DNA from: Nitrosomaritimum sp049414205
GTDB taxonomy: Archaea > Thermoproteota > Nitrososphaeria > Nitrososphaerales > Nitrosopumilaceae
Reading direction: 5' to 3'
NCBI GenBank assembly: GCA_049414205.1
Contig: JBMSGE010000082.1
Span: 1-5,678, forward strand
DNA: 5,678 nt
The translations under genes and the position numbers were made by a program. Of the stretch, positions 4,014 through 5,678 are shown one piece after another. A model generated the notes under the pieces. The model searched no databases. It saw only the letters and a list, made by a program, of their open reading frames with translations, and had not been told where the DNA came from. The stretch's first letter is position 1. Every line of letters begins with the position of its first letter.

Positions 4014-5020
4014 GCTTTTGCAACTTTCATCAAATCTTTCATATGAATCTCCATTCCAAAACGATCTTCATTCTTTTTCATATATCTGAAAATTGATAAT
4101 AATTCTGAAATTTGTTTTATCATGCTAAATTTGTTTTTCATCTTGTTTCGAACAAAATTAAAGACTTTGCCATAAATCTTGTAGTGCTCCATTACTTCTT
4201 TTTCATATGCTTCATTGTCTCCAAGATTTTTTACAAAAATATTTACACACTCCATACTTGGAATTATTCCCTCACCTAATAATGGATAAACTGTACCTAT
4301 TGATTCTCCAACGCCAACTACTTTTCCTTTGTAAAACGGCTTGCACATATTTGGAGTCGCAAGTCTTATTGGTCTACCAACAGTTTTGATTACTTTACCT
4401 CCATATTTTTGCAAAAACTCATCTGTTGCTTTGATGTGATTTTTCTTGTAATCTCCTGCTCCAATATGCGCTAAATTTTTTCCTAGTGGGAAATACCAAA
4501 AGTACCCCGTCATTTTTTCAAATGGTCTTACAAGAAAGTCATCATATGGAACTTTGTCTTCATACTGAACCTTGTACTCGTATGTTGGCAAAAAGAAATC
4601 TTCTTCTAATTTTGGAAGGTATACTCTGTGAAATCCAGTGCAATCAACAATTAGATCAAACTCTTTTTCTAATTCTTCTAGTTTTGGTGCTACCCCATAG
4701 TTGATTTTACATCCTTTAACAAAATCTTTGATTAGCTGAATCTTGTCATAAGTACAAAGACCATGTAAACCAATGTCAAATTTTTCATTATTGTTCATCT
4801 CAATATGCATATTTTTTCCATCATGAATCACATAATCATTAAAGTCAATTCCTGATAATTTACACAATTCTACCATTTTTGGCTTGCATGTTCCCCATGC
4901 ACATATAGAATCATGTCTGTCTTCAGGCATTCTTTCAAAGCCTACAACCTCATGAGAATCTTTGAGTCTGGATATTAGATAACTTCCTGCTACACCTATT
5001 CCACAAACTGCTATCTTCAT
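4010..5020 (-). CDS. Geranylgeranyl-reductase-family FAD-dependent oxidoreductase
   Basis: The 336-residue product is a flavoprotein of the geranylgeranyl reductase (GGR) superfamily, related to p-hydroxybenzoate hydroxylase. Marks: the N-terminal Rossmann dinucleotide site GIGVAGS at 7-13 with acidic E29 at the end of beta-2; 'DLIVDCTG' at 122-129 (the usual second FAD-contact strand); 'GYFWYFPLG' at 172-180, the GGR-type YxWxFP signature near the substrate pocket; and 'GVGESIGTVYPLLGEGI' at 236-252, the FAD pyrophosphate/ribityl motif, with Glu where many members have Asp. Archaeal GGRs saturate the isoprenoid chains of membrane lipids, but the superfamily includes other reductases and hydroxylases, so the substrate is not proven. 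The protein is shorter than the archaeal GGRs I know (about 390-450). ATG 5020 lies 26 nt below a TATA-like box without a Shine-Dalgarno, so it is probably leaderless. The C-terminal half is lysine-rich and helical. Confidence 0.85.
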   Translation of the reverse strand: MKIAVCGIGVAGSYLISRLKDSHEVVGFERMPEDRHDSICAWGTCKPKMVELCKLSGIDFNDYVIHDGKNMHIEMNNNEKFDIGLHGLCTYDKIQLIKDFVKGCKINYGVAPKLEELEKEFDLIVDCTGFHRVYLPKLEEDFFLPTYEYKVQYEDKVPYDDFLVRPFEKMTGYFWYFPLGKNLAHIGAGDYKKNHIKATDEFLQKYGGKVIKTVGRPIRLATPNMCKPFYKGKVVGVGESIGTVYPLLGEGIIPSMECVNIFVKNLGDNEAYEKEVMEHYKIYGKVFNFVRNKMKNKFSMIKQISELLSIFRYMKKNEDRFGMEIHMKDLMKVAKA

Positions 5021-5042
5021 CTAGCTAAAATCTATCTGAGCC

Positions 5043-5050
5043 TAATAAAT
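5043..5050 (-). promoter_or_regulatory. TATA-like box of the GGR-family gene
   Basis: On the minus strand ATTTATTA is centred about 26 nt upstream of ATG 5020, so transcription would start at or beside the start codon. It lies in the 68-nt gap after the upstream surface-protein gene. Independent transcription is therefore likely, though read-through is possible. Confidence 0.45.
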
Positions 5051-5088
5051 ACACTATCTGAAATTTGAGTGGTATTTTGATTTAATAT

Positions 5089-5678
5089 CTAAATTACAAG
5101 GTATCCTTTTTTTATCAAATACTGTATCCCATCAACATACTCTTGATCTGAAATCATTCCTTCTGTCCACCAAAGAGATGTTTGCTTTACATACTTTGGA
5201 ATTTTTACGCCAAATGATTGATTTTCTTCTAATTCCTCTAAGGTAAGATTTTCAGGAGTTGGAGGATTCAAAATCCCTTTTCTAATCAAATCTTGTATTC
5301 CTAAAATAAAATCAAGTTCATTTAATTTGTCTTCTGCCCACCACCTTACAGAATTTTTTACCCACTGTGGAATCTCAGTATTCTTTTCTTCTTTCTCATA
5401 TCGAATTTCAACTGCAACTTCTTTACTTTTTTTATCTCTATATTCTGCAATTAAGGTATATGTTCCATTTAGTATATTCTCATCCAAAACAGTTTCAAAA
5501 TTAAAAGCACCATCTGAATTAACTCGAATCTTTCTTTTTTGTTCTAATTCATTAGGATCAATAAATGTAATTTCTACTGGAACACCTTGTATGTATTGAG
5601 TCATGTTTATCATGCCATTAACTGCGGCAGTTGCAAATCCTCCTTTTGGAATAATATAAAGTTCTGAGGTTGGCGCAA
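5089..5678 (-). CDS. Surface-type protein with Ig-like domain and two C-terminal WW repeats, 5' end missing
   Basis: The frame is open from the right edge to the TAG at 5089-5091, giving about 195 visible residues, so the gene starts outside the window; the ATG at 5613 is internal and is not a convincing start. The first ~95 residues look like a beta-sandwich: 'VPVEITFIDPNELEQKRKIRV', then a 'DGAF' turn, then 'NGTYTLIAEY' at the end, the pattern of Ig-like domains in secreted archaeal proteins. Two copies of a ~35-residue repeat follow, IPxWVKNxxxWW...GIQDLIRKGIL (5269-5373) and IPKYVKxxxxWW...GIQYLIKKGYL (5098-5202), joined by a Pro/Glu-rich linker. This repeat is familiar from many thaumarchaeal secreted proteins, where its function is unknown; attachment or protein binding at the cell surface is a guess. 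No anchor is visible at the C-terminus, and any signal peptide lies outside the window. Confidence 0.8.
   Translation of the reverse strand, partial: APTSELYIIPKGGFATAAVNGMINMTQYIQGVPVEITFIDPNELEQKRKIRVNSDGAFNFETVLDENILNGTYTLIAEYRDKKSKEVAVEIRYEKEEKNTEIPQWVKNSVRWWAEDKLNELDFILGIQDLIRKGILNPPTPENLTLEELEENQSFGVKIPKYVKQTSLWWTEGMISDQEYVDGIQYLIKKGYLVI
5098..5202 (-). repeat. WW protein repeat, copy 2 (coding)
   Basis: This encodes the second 35-residue unit, beginning IPKYVKQTSLWW and ending GIQYLIKKGYL, two residues before the protein's end. It aligns with copy 1 without gaps. The DNA has diverged, so the duplication is old. Confidence 0.8.
5269..5373 (-). repeat. WW protein repeat, copy 1 (coding)
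   Basis: This encodes the first 35-residue unit, beginning IPQWVKNSVRWW and ending GIQDLIRKGIL. It shares the IP, VK, WW, GIQ, LI and KG positions with copy 2 in the same spacing. Confidence 0.8.

Noticed and set aside
4207..4704. Plus-strand open frames opposite the GGR-family gene (4207-4389, 4486-4704)
   Set aside because: They are shadows of a gene with clear FAD and GGR motifs; the translations look like random reading.
5032..5061. CTATCTGA repeated at 5032 and 5054 near the GGR promoter
   Set aside because: Two 8-bp copies 22 bp apart could be operator half-sites, but such short matches are easily found by chance in AT-rich DNA, and nothing else supports it.
5327..5599. Plus-strand open frame opposite the surface-protein gene
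   Set aside because: It is Ser/Phe-rich antisense of an AT-rich gene whose own frame carries the WW repeats and an Ig-like pattern.

Overview
The window is archaeal and most likely comes from a marine ammonia-oxidising archaeon (Nitrososphaerota/Thaumarchaeota, Nitrosopumilus-like). The evidence is: an archaeal-type rpl30e-nusA-rps12-rps7 gene string whose proteins are the archaeal forms; a tRNA-Gln gene interrupted by two very short archaeal-style introns; TATA boxes about 26 nt upstream of start codons with little room for a leader; a geranylgeranyl-reductase-family flavoprotein; a secreted-type protein carrying the 'IPxWVK...WW...GIQYLI..G' repeats that I know from thaumarchaeal surface proteins; and strongly AT-rich DNA. 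The assignment rests on recall of families, not on a search.

Layout. Positions 1-837 (+) hold the 3' part of a gene for a TPR protein, which begins inside three copies of a 21-bp tandem repeat. Positions 899-2793 (+) are an information-processing operon: ribosomal protein L30e, a possible 17-codon mini-ORF, NusA (two KH domains), ribosomal protein S12 and ribosomal protein S7. A TATA box sits just before rpl30e, and good Shine-Dalgarno sites precede rps12 and rps7. Facing the end of rps7 is tRNA-Gln(CTG) on the minus strand (2805-2907), with its own TATA box. Next come a small minus-strand gene for a possible winged-helix protein (2953-3273) and a divergent plus-strand gene for a cysteine-cluster (YkgJ/CxxCxxCC-like) protein (3309-4013). 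A 9-bp perfect inverted repeat lies between these two start codons. Positions 4010-5020 (-) encode the geranylgeranyl-reductase-like flavoenzyme, whose stop codon overlaps that of the cysteine-cluster gene. Positions 5089-5678 (-) hold the 3' part of a gene for an Ig-like plus WW-repeat surface protein that runs off the right edge.

How it fits together. The 899-2793 block serves the ribosome and transcription elongation, and is the 3' half of the archaeal RNA-polymerase/ribosomal operon, here separated from rpo genes and from the EF-1A gene. The tRNA-Gln needs the splicing endonuclease at two places before it can fold. The central divergent pair looks like a small regulator with a metal-binding partner sharing one operator-like promoter, which is an inference. 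The right side concerns the cell envelope (isoprenoid lipid reduction and a surface protein). All coding space is accounted for, and no gene-free stretch exceeds 300 bases. I saw no CRISPR array, insertion sequence or replication origin. The features most worth a second look are the twin-intron tRNA-Gln, the mini-ORF before nusA, and the inverted-repeat divergent promoter.
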